64,000 nucleotides of DNA from Cucumis sativus (lineage: Eukaryota > Streptophyta > Magnoliopsida > Cucurbitales > Cucurbitaceae). Positions 31,875-41,265 of this stretch are shown here, in pieces. The stretch lies in the NCBI RefSeq assembly GCF_000004075.3, contig NC_026658.2:806001-870000 (forward strand). The letters run 5' to 3'. The notes beneath the pieces were generated by a model that did not search any database, was not told the origin of the DNA, and worked only from the letters and a program-made list of their open reading frames with translations. Positions within the stretch are counted from its first letter, which is position 1, and every line of letters starts with the position of its first letter. Made by a program: the position numbers and the translations under genes.

Positions 31875-33464
31875 TCAGTCACTTTCATGCTCTGTCTCTT
31901 CATTTTTTAACATCGACTGAGCCTCGCGACGTTTTCCACCACTCATCAGGTTGGCAAGCTCTTGTATGGAGCAAGAAGTGCTTCGTTTCATCTTGTCACC
32001 AAGTATCGCAACCTGATCCTTGAACCCTATCCCCAGAAGTCGGTCCCTCAACAACTCAACAGTAGCGATATATGGAGGTATTCCCTCATCAATCATCATT
32101 TCAAAGTACTTACATGCTTCTTCTAACTTCCATTTTTTCTTGCAGAAACCATGAATCATGACAGCATAAGTTGAAACAGAAGGGTAAAATCCTCTCTTTC
32201 CCATACTCTCCCACACTTCATTGGCTCTGTCAAATCTTCCCACCCTTACTAGCAATTTCAGAACCATATTGTAAGTATGTTTATCTGGAACACATTTGTC
32301 CCTATCCATTCTCTTTACCAAGTTAAGAGCACTATTGACCTCGCTATGATCACAATGATAAGCTTGGATTGCATTGTAGGACCATGTATCTGGAGTAACT
32401 CCTCTCTCAATCATTTCGTCCAAAATTTGGTAAGCTTCTTCCACGTTTTGATCTTTACAAAGCTTCTTGATAACACAATTATAAGTAAACACATTAGGAA
32501 GAAGGTTTTTCCTCTTCGTTCTTTCTAAGACCCTATAAACCGTATGCAAATCATTTTCTTGACAACTTGAGCGGATGAAAATTGAATACGTATCAGCATC
32601 TGGGTCAACGCCATTTGAATCCATCTCCAGAAACATCTTGTACGCTTCATCCCTTTTCCCACCTTTGCACAGAGCTTCCAAGAGACTATTGTAAGCAAGC
32701 ACATCAATCAAACAACCTCGTTCCCGCATTTCATCAAACACCTTCTGGGCATTGTTTGAATCACCCACAACGCCCCAACCCCTAGTCAAAATGCTGTAAG
32801 TTTTCACACTCGGATTAAACACACTCTTAACTTTATCAAAAAACTGTTGAGCATGAGCCACATGTTTCCTCTTGCATAGAGTATACAAGAGCTTATCAAG
32901 ATCATCAACACCAGCCCTAATCCCAAACTCCCCCATTCGATTGAAAGCTCGAATGGCATCTTGAGGCAAATCAGCCCTGCTATAAGCTGTGAAAACATGC
33001 CAGAAAAGTTCATGGGTAATCACAGAGGACCGAGTCTCCCTTATTTCTATAAGAAAATCCCACAAAATAGCGAATTGTCCACTGCTTCCCAAGATGTCAA
33101 CGACAATATGATAGCTGTCGTCGCTGGGTTCAAAACCCGGAATTCGTTTAGCCCAGAGGAAGAACCTGTGAGCGGAGAAAGCAATATTCTTGCACCTTTT
33201 GAGAACCTGCTCGACGAGGTCAGTGGATACATTGGAGGAGAAGGAGGAGAGGCCGACTTCCAAGTCATGGTGAGGATTTCTACGGTCGCTGAGGATGCGA
33301 GATATCTCACTGACGAGAAATGGAAGTGTTGGGTCTGATCCTGCACGTGCTTCTGTAGCGAAAGAAGTGAATGAGCGTTGGTGAGCGAAACGATTGGTTC
33401 TTAAGAGAGAGGAGAAGAGTGAAATAGAGATGCGGAATTTGGAGGAACAGGCTCTAATGGCCAT
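31875..33464 (-). CDS. Pentatricopeptide repeat protein, mitochondrial (At1g52640-like)
   Basis: A single-exon gene of 529 aa, close to Arabidopsis At1g52640. The presequence 'MAIRACSSKFRISISLFSS' is Arg/Ser-rich with no acidic residues, typical of mitochondrial import. P-class PPR motifs run from about residue 115 to 480, for example 'PSVKTYSILTRGWGVVG', 'DVLAYNSLLEALCKGGK', 'PNVFTYNCVIKKLCKD', 'PDTWSYNAIQAYHCDHSE' and 'PDKHTYNMVLKLLVRVG'. There is no editing domain, so RNA binding and processing are expected. The hydrophilic tail 'GGKRREAQSMLKNEETEHES' follows the repeats. The ATG at 33464 overlaps the stop of an upstream reading frame (TAATG). Confidence 0.93.
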   Translation of the reverse strand: MAIRACSSKFRISISLFSSLLRTNRFAHQRSFTSFATEARAGSDPTLPFLVSEISRILSDRRNPHHDLEVGLSSFSSNVSTDLVEQVLKRCKNIAFSAHRFFLWAKRIPGFEPSDDSYHIVVDILGSSGQFAILWDFLIEIRETRSSVITHELFWHVFTAYSRADLPQDAIRAFNRMGEFGIRAGVDDLDKLLYTLCKRKHVAHAQQFFDKVKSVFNPSVKTYSILTRGWGVVGDSNNAQKVFDEMRERGCLIDVLAYNSLLEALCKGGKRDEAYKMFLEMDSNGVDPDADTYSIFIRSSCQENDLHTVYRVLERTKRKNLLPNVFTYNCVIKKLCKDQNVEEAYQILDEMIERGVTPDTWSYNAIQAYHCDHSEVNSALNLVKRMDRDKCVPDKHTYNMVLKLLVRVGRFDRANEVWESMGKRGFYPSVSTYAVMIHGFCKKKWKLEEACKYFEMMIDEGIPPYIATVELLRDRLLGIGFKDQVAILGDKMKRSTSCSIQELANLMSGGKRREAQSMLKNEETEHESD

Positions 33465-33565
33465 TACAGAGATTGGTTACAAAGAACAGTGGTCAGCATT
33501 CTTCTTGAAATTTGGAATTTGAAGGAGAAGGCTCTTCGAATGAGTGAAAGAGAGTGCGAGAGCAT
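33464..33565 (-). promoter_or_regulatory. Upstream ORF (33 codons) overlapping the PPR start as TAATG
   Basis: An ATG at 33565 opens a frame beginning 'MLSHSLSLIRRAFSFKFQIS' that ends at TAA (33466-33464). The last A of that stop is the first base of the PPR ATG. The same ATG in the duplicated leader of the other PPR gene (25694) is the true start there ('MLSLRPIRRFC'). The uORF thus looks like a displaced old start exon. If the leader is transcribed this far, PPR translation would need leaky scanning or reinitiation. The reading frame is certain; its use is inferred. Confidence 0.6.
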
Positions 33566-33795
33566 GTTCTGGGTGTCTCCTAGGAAGAAGTAAAATAACC
33601 ATTGATCAAAATCAAGACGTAAGTCGTGTTCTTGAGAAAAATAGCTATAGCTTCCAACTACAAACTGGAAAACGGAGAAGCGGCTACCGATTCAATAATG
33701 AAGAAGTGGCTTTTGACAAATTGAAACACACCCAGATGAGAAATCCGGTGAAAGTATGAACCAACAGGAGGAAAGGTGTGAAATTTGAAAGACAC
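33552..33795 (-). repeat. Duplicated PPR leader/promoter segment, copy B
   Basis: The partner of 25681-25880. It keeps the blocks AGCATGTTCT, AGGAAGAAG, TTGAGAAAAATAG, CTACAAACTGGAAAACGG, and GACAAATTGAAACACACCCAG, then the short block AGGAGGAAAGGTGTGAAATT. It sits in the 5' region of the At1g52640-like PPR gene, in the same orientation to the gene as copy A. Confidence 0.75.
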
Positions 33796-34722
33796 CTTCG
33801 TTCGTCATGGAATGTAAAATACCACTTTTACCCTCAATATTTGATCCTTTGTGTTTCCTACCTCTCTTTTGTCATTTGGGATTTGAAAAAAAACATATTT
33901 ATTTATAACATATTTGTTATTACGAATATTTTTCTAACTTTTTTTCACATCATTTTGTGATTATAACTAAACTTCTTCAACTTTCCCATTTTATATATTT
34001 TCACTGTGTTACCATTTTAAATGGGATTTATGTTTTTTAGAGTTTTACACTCAAAATTTATTTAAGTAAACAACCACTAAATTCATACGATCATAATTCA
34101 AACTTCTGAATCATTAAAAAAAATAATCATAAAAAAAACAATTAACAATATTCACTCTAACATTACTAGATTATTTTTAAATATTGCAAATATCACCGTC
34201 TATTTATGATAAACTGCAATAGAACGAGATAATATCATAATAAACACACATAATAATCTATCGTTGAGAATAAATTGTGATATTTGTAAATATTTTAAGT
34301 AGTTTCCCATTTAAAATAGGAAAAATTTTCCTAGTTTATTTGATTGACTCCAATAGTTTTTATAAGCAACTTCATTCAATTAATAAATTTGATTTTGTTT
34401 CCATAAGACCAAACACATCCTCCAAATCCCTTTGTAATTCTCATTCTAGTTCTACTTTCAATTCTGTCATCCAAAATCCAAGTGGTCATAGGTGGCAAGA
34501 CATATATGCTCATCAGATCAATAAAGTATGTAAAAGCCGAACCGAGTTTTCGATACAATTCTAGTTCTAGTTTTTCATGAGAAATACTTGATAATGTATG
34601 GGTAAACAAAAACAGAACTAAGGGAAGTTAAAGGGCTAACAAAAGAAAAGTCGGATATCCAATATACAAAGTACTTGTGGAGATCTTTCCGTTTACCTAA
34701 CCTTTGCTACTTAAGTTTGCTC
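33796..34722. other. Intergenic region between PPR and SEC11 genes
   Basis: AT-rich, with a member of the dispersed 'ATATTTGTAAATATTTT' repeat near 34180-34300. It should include the distal promoter of the PPR gene and the SEC11 3' UTR. No gene was recognised. Confidence 0.5.
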
Positions 34723-37700
34723 TTAGTCCTTTGAAGTTATGACAAGAAGCCCCAACGCTCCAATGAGAATATACTGCAAACAAGAAACAAAATGAAAATT
34801 ATTTCCAACTCTTATATTGTACCAAGCATACGCATCATCAAATATGAGCGGCTACCGGAAGAGCAAAATTTTGACAATGATTTCAAGAAATGCAGAAAAA
34901 TACATCCTGCGTACATGAGTGTAAAGAGAGATTTCGTAGGGAATTCAAAAACGTATAATTGGAGTGCATCCTAATATAGGAACAGCTACCTTTATAGTAG
35001 TTTTTCTTTTTAAAAAAAGAAAAAAAAATGTTCAAAAACCAAGATGTCAAGGATTTCAATCCATTACATGCATTTTGGAAAAGGTTTTGTCTATCTCGAG
35101 AAGATAAGACCAATTGTACGTTATAGGGTTTTCAGTGCAGAAACTTGAATCCAGGACCCATGGAGGGTAAATCCAAGGTTCAAGCATTCAAGCTTGGGCG
35201 CCTTAGTGGTCAAAATGTTGACTTTCAAATTTCTTTTCAATTGTGGAAATGCATAAGATTATGTGAAACAACAAAACTGTTGGGAGGAAGTAGTCAACCA
35301 TGAGCACGAACCTTAATAATCGGTTTCTCGGTCATAATAATAGTCACCCAGCCAACATAAGGTAAAAATCTGAAGAAGCCAACACAAACATTAGCATAAA
35401 TGCACCTATCCATACCCTTGAATGGCAGAAATAAATGAATCCAATGAGGGAATAAGTTCATTGTTCTCACCCAACAGCCCTTCCCATGATATGATGGCGC
35501 TGAAGCCAAAGCTGACCTTGAGCATATAAAAGTCTATCATCCCCATAGTTATTATCACCTAATAGAAAGTATAAGAAAGGGTGAGTACTTTAAGATAACA
35601 GGAGTTGATTGGATTTATGAAACTTTGAGCATGCATATTCAAATTTGTGAATCACAAAAGAATTAGGTCAGCTTCATACTTTACCTTATAAAAAGACAAT
35701 TCATATGTTCAAAAGCTTGGATAATAAAACATACTATAAACATCTCTAGTTATTCTAATATTAAGAGCAGGCACCTTTGGTAAGAACATCAACTTCTCCT
35801 GTATCTGGTCGCTCATGAACCTGAGAAAACGATTAGATTAAGGGTAAACAAATCATAGAGTGGACTGTGAGTTAATACGATTTTACCAAATAAAAGAAGA
35901 TACAGTTAATCCAAACAAAATATTGAGATAATGTAGGGCAGCAGATATATGTTTACAATTGAGATAGAAAAGAACGGTATGAAATTTCACAGACTAAGAT
36001 GAAAACAACATAGCATATATTATGTTAGGAAGTTAAGTTTCATAATCTGTGAAGTGCGAAATGACTATTTATTATAATTTTAACGTCCACACTTTTCGAT
36101 AGAAATGTTGCTCATCTCATTTCCACCCACCAAAAACTGAAGTAGATAAATATAATAGAACATAATGCTAATTCAAATAACAAACATAAAATACCAAATA
36201 TATGTGAAATGCATATAGTAAATTGATTAAGTGTGAAGACAGGATACTGAAACATTGTGTAACAAGATCCTAATAGAATTTAGGTGACAAGATCATCTTT
36301 GAAAGATGCTTACCTTAATTACACGATGAACAATTGGAATTTCACGACCCTACACATGATTAAAAAAAAAATCCTCTTAGAAAAATATTAGCAACAAAAG
36401 TGAAACAATAAAATATACATAGATTACAAACATAATCACAAGAACTATACCCCTTCAGAGCACTGCACTTACATCGACATTAAAGACAACAATCTCTCCT
36501 GCACGGATAGGATCCTTACTCATGTGTAAGAATAAGATATCCCCCTGCATTTGATATGAATGAAGAAAGTTACATGATGAAATCAAACTTTAACTGATAA
36601 AGCTAAAATGCAGCCAGTTTATAATGATCATATTATCCTTTTTCACCAAGGGAAGCAAAAAATATCAGTTTAGAATAATAAGACACTTCATAAACTCGAG
36701 AATGCCAAGGAGTTTTTAAAATGTTATAGAACCACCAAAAGATGACTAGCAGACACACAAACATCCCCATCTTAGAATCAATATAACACTGGAAAAACGA
36801 TAGACCAATGTGCTAACATAACCGTACTAGAATCAAAATTATATTCCACTTTTCTGAATCGTTGTCAAACTACACCAAGAAACAAATCCTTAGAATTCAA
36901 TACTTGGAAATAAGAGAATTGAATGTTTGGTAAAACATAATTAAAAGTAAAATTTACAAGGAAAATAAATCTCAATGGACAATGTATTTAATGGAGAAAC
37001 CAAAAGATGTTCCATTAGCAAACTTAAAAAATCTGTCACAGCTATCATCTTACCCTCTTAAATCCAGGTTCCATACTCCCTGAAAGAACAACAACAACAG
37101 GAGACTCGCTACCAGTAATGCACATCAATGCCTTCCATATTATGAGGGCAGATGTTACAATCATGCCTGAAAAGAAAATTACAAAACTACTCATTTTCAA
37201 CCCAAGAATCTTCACAATAACACCTTTCATATAAAACGTCAGTAATAGTTAACTCAGACAGGCTAAAACATGGATTTATTTGGCATCAGGGGTCCATTTA
37301 TTCTAATAATATCCTCCATGTGGAAAAACTTTCAGCGACGAGCCCAAACGAAAAAAGCAAATATTAATCTCCCAAGACATATGAAATCCTTCAAGCAAGA
37401 TCCTTAATCATACAATAAAAAATGACAACATATTCTTGAAAATGACAACAATTCGCTTTCCCGTTTCCTTAAGGAAAACAAAATTCGAAAGCCAAATTGG
37501 ACAAGAACCACTGAAAATCTGTTCATTGGAATCATAAATTAGCGGATAAACTAAAACCCTCCTCGACCCAATTTTAAATTTTGCACATTAAATACAAAGA
37601 AACAGGTAGGTGTGATTTGTGAAACTCATTCTCCGAAGATCCAAGCGCCAAAAGAAACCAACATCTCAAAATTTAATCACAGCCCACAATATCATTTCTC

Positions 37701-37854
37701 CCCAGAAGGATCAAGATCCACAGAACAACCGTGAAAAGCTCGATAAAGAGAGAGAGAGAGAGAGAGAGAGCTAACCGAGACTGACGGCCTGGGAGAGAAC
37801 CTGACGAATCTGAAGAGATTTGATGGAATCCATAGTTTCTCCGATCCACCCCAT
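34723..37854 (-). CDS. SEC11: Signal peptidase complex catalytic subunit SEC11
   Basis: Eight exons on the minus strand: 37776-37854, 37054-37166, 36473-36544, 36314-36349, 35775-35820, 35471-35558, 35312-35369 and 34723-34773. The product is 180 aa, the same length as Arabidopsis SEC11 (At1g52600, At3g15710). It is the ER signal peptidase that cleaves signal peptides from secretory proteins. One N-terminal transmembrane segment ('[17 protein letters not shown]', residues 28-44) anchors it. Catalytic residues of the family are present: Ser57 in '[11 protein letters not shown]', His96 in 'PIVHRVIKV', and the conserved Asp117 ('GDNNYGDD') with a second Asp a few residues on. The C-terminal '[17 protein letters not shown]' and '[16 protein letters not shown]' are typical. 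All junctions are GT-AG and in frame. An (AG)12 tract lies just inside intron 1. Confidence 0.97.
37747..37770. repeat. (AG)12 microsatellite in SEC11 intron 1
   Basis: Twelve AG units on the plus strand (CT on the transcript), starting five bases past the first donor site of SEC11. Confidence 0.95.
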
Positions 37855-38957
37855 TGGCCACTTCTCTGTGTTGCTTGAAATTCTGCTTCCGGTTTTCCTT
37901 TTTACTTCAAAATCTCCCCGCTAATCTTGAAGAAGACGACCCCGACCCCGACCGAAATAAGGAGACTCCTTTTCTTGCAGCGTCAAATTTGAGAAATTTG
38001 TAAAGTTTAACCCAAAATGGCAAATGACTCAGTTTTTTTGACAAGTGACCCTTTTGCTAAAATCACATTAGATTGAAATTACCAAAATATTTCCATGTGG
38101 GACGTGAAGTTGTGAATTTCCGTTCTTGTTTATAGTTTTTAGGCCCTATAATTATGGGAGTTTTATACCCTGGATCGATTATTTCATATGTCATACACTT
38201 TACAACTTCACATTTTCAAAGATTTTGATTTGTGATAGTAGAGTTGTCACTTTTCATGATTGGAAGAATATGTTACTTTGAATAATAGATAATATATTTG
38301 AACTATATGTGTCATGTGTTTCCAAAATTCTAACTCGTAATGCTTGTAAAAGCTAGTCATGGGCAACACAAATATCGTAACAAATTTATTCAAGCAAACT
38401 GAAAATTTATACTATTCCTCTCAAGAATACTTTATAGATAAAAAATATATGAGAAGTATGTGCCATAGTATAAAACAAAGAGAAATTTTCATAAATTACA
38501 AAGAAAAATGAAATTATTTTTAAAAATTGAGATAATCCAAAAAAAATTTAGGTGGAGAACATGAGTTTTGAGTAATGTCAATTAAACTATATGACTGGTG
38601 TTTATTTTTTATTTTTTAATTTTACCAATATATGAATAGTTTAACTAAGTAATTGACATTTTTTTTTAATAAGAAATAAAGAACATTGTAATAACATAAT
38701 GATAAAAGAATAAAACAAATTATATGGTTTAATACAAGGGTGTAAAATTGATTTGGTGGATTCCACAAGCTCAGGTGGACTATGAAATCCCACGCTGCCC
38801 AAATAGAATCAAAACGCTATGAAATCACAATAATACCCTCCAAATTACTACCTATATTGTGGTCTTTCCCGTAATTATCACCATCCATAAGGCTACTATG
38901 GAATCACGATAATACCCTCCAAAGATTTTCCTTCAAATTGGTGGAGGAGAAGCCACC
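37855..38957. promoter_or_regulatory. Divergent promoter region between SEC11 and the DCC gene
   Basis: About 1.1 kb separates the two divergently transcribed start codons. It contains a near-perfect 27-nt direct repeat (38818-38844 and 38897-38923; 25 of 27 matching) ending about 35 nt upstream of the DCC start codon. The central part is AT-rich with no gene. Confidence 0.6.
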
Positions 38958-40580
38958 ATGCAACTGCCACTGCCACCGTCTCCAATGGCGCTTCCACTTT
39001 CCGGGAGATTTCCGGCGCCTTTTCTTCCGCCGTCTATGAGGAAAGCTGGACTACTGCATCCAATTGCTTCCGCCTCTTTATCTCCGACAATCAAGGACGA
39101 AACGATAGATTGGGTCGAAGCAACTTCCAACTTCTTCGAGAAAGATACGAGACCGATTATGCTATTTGACGGTACCGGTTTCTTGTAGTTTTCCGATTGC
39201 TGTTGTTTTTAAATCAGCTAAGCTATGATTCCTGATTGAATTGAATTGAAATGAGATGGCTCGGCTGTCTTTGGGTTTGCAGTGAAAGTGAAGTATCGAT
39301 GATTTTATTGATCTCTCAGGTGTTTGCAATTTGTGCAATGGAGGTGTGAGATTTGTTCGAGCTAATGATAGAAACAGGCAGGTCTTTTCTTTCTTTTCTG
39401 TAGTAATTCTTGGAAAGATAATTAAATTTGGAGCTGATTTTTTAGGCCACTTTTTGGCATGGTGGATGAAGTTGTATTTCCAGGATCCATGGTTTATGCT
39501 TTGACACATTCATAATCTTGTTGCCATGGTTGAATTGCAGCCGTCATTAATTTAAGATTATGTGTTTCTGTAAATGGGATATCTTAGTTTTCTAAGGAGA
39601 AGTTACTATGTTTATATAACCTCGAAACCTTATACTCTCGCCGTCTTTGTGGATTTCCTCTTGACATTTACAGAAGAATACGATTGGAGGCTCTCCAAAG
39701 TGACGCTGGCAAGAAGCTGTTAAGAAGGTCAGGGAGAGCACCGGATGATATTTCAAGTGTTGTACTTGTTGAGAAGGACAGGTATGTGTTAGGTACCTAA
39801 ATAAGAATATTAGTATGTTAGTATTTTGGGGTATAAATTATAACGGTCACGAGAGGGAAAGTTAGTTACTGCTGTAGTAAAAATAGTAAGAGGGTGGGTG
39901 AGTGAAGGTTAGACTATTTTGTGGAGTGATCTAGGGCTTGGGTGAGAGCACTCAAGAGCAAGGTTCCAAGTGCCTTTATACTTGGTCTTCTAGTTTCTTG
40001 TTTGATTCTCAGCATATTTTAGATGTTGATTCTTGTTAGGAAGTATGTGCAGCTCCTCGTTTGAAGGTTCTGATGAGCTATATTTGTTTTTCTTATTTAT
40101 GATCTGACCTTTCTGATCTTTCTTGAAGAAACAATAATCACAATTGCAAGACAATATTCTCAAATGTATTAATTTCCTAGAAACGAAAAGAAAAGGCCCC
40201 TGTTTTGCTGAGAAAAAAATTTCTCTCAACTTCATCTACTGCCATCTTGTCAGTTAACAATGTTGATGATAAATTTTAAATGCTGGATTGCAGATCTTAT
40301 ATCAAATCTGAAGCTGTTCTAAGAATAATGGAATATTTGGAGTTACCCTTTCCTCAGCTTGCACTTTTTCTCCAGTTTGTGCCTCTGTAAGTTATTCCTA
40401 ATCCTTACTACCATGTAATGTTTTTCCTGCACCACAAATCTCTTAACAAAAAATGTTTGAACATATCTTTCTAATTCTGATTATTAATTGCATTGCAGGT
40501 TTGTTCGAAATATTGTCTATGACAATATTGCAGATAATCGATATACATTATTTGGACGCTCGGAGTCATGTGAAATATAG
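38958..40580 (+). CDS. DCC-family thiol-disulfide oxidoreductase-like protein (At1g52590-like)
   Basis: Five exons: 38958-39171, 39320-39377, 39674-39781, 40294-40386 and 40499-40580, giving 184 aa. The DCC signature 'LFDGVCNLCNGGVRFV' straddles exons 1 and 2 and carries the paired cysteines that give the family its thioredoxin-like redox call. The Pro/Ser-rich N-terminus with few acids suggests a chloroplast transit peptide. Later parts include 'EALQSDAGKKLLRRSGRAP' and the hydrophobic 'LELPFPQLALFLQFVPL'. Intron 2 (39378-39673) can keep frame only with a GC donor, AG/GCAGGT; the nearby GT donor gives the wrong frame. Met10 (38985) is an alternative start. The biochemical substrate is unknown. 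Confidence 0.9.
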
Positions 40581-41265
40581 AATTTATTTGTACTCCTAGG
40601 ATTTGTATATAATACTTGGGAATTAAAAACTTTAAAAGTTAAGAACTTTGTTTGATAATTAATACTATCGGGAAATGGAGCTGATATCATGATTGAGTTG
40701 CCAGGTCAACCTTTGGTATTGTTATCCGTGAACTTTAAGGATTCTCGATGTTTGCTTAGTCAGTTCCTTCATTGACCCAACATTTATATAACATATCGTT
40801 TCAGCGTAACTCTTTCTTCCTTCATTCCACCTGAGTATAATTATCTTTCAATGCAGAAATAGGTTCTTTGTCTGTATTTCAATTGTTACTCCTATAATAC
40901 AAATCTAAAAAAATTGACAAAAGTTCTAGTGTTTATCTGTTGAAGTAGATCCCTTAAAAAGTTAACTCGTTGATGTGCTTTTTTTTAGCAGACATCACAT
41001 TAGAGATTGGAATGCCAAAAAATACGTTGGATTCAAAATGGATAAAAAAAAATGAGGTTTTGGAGCCTACATCCTATGCTATATGTGGAAAAAATGGTAT
41101 AAAACTGAACCAAGCGGTGGACCAAAATCAGGAAATCACGAGCACAATGCGGCTGACGTGATCAGTATTCTGAGAAAGGAAATGTAATCGTTTCTCCTGG
41201 TAGGAGACTGCCAATTTCACTAGACGCATTCTCAGATATTTTTTTCTTTTCTTTCAAGAATTCAT
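40581..41265. other. Convergent 3' flank between the DCC gene and the polygalacturonase
   Basis: Both genes end here, so this should hold two 3' UTRs. A 63-codon frame at 40970-41161 has no recognisable domain. Confidence 0.5.
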
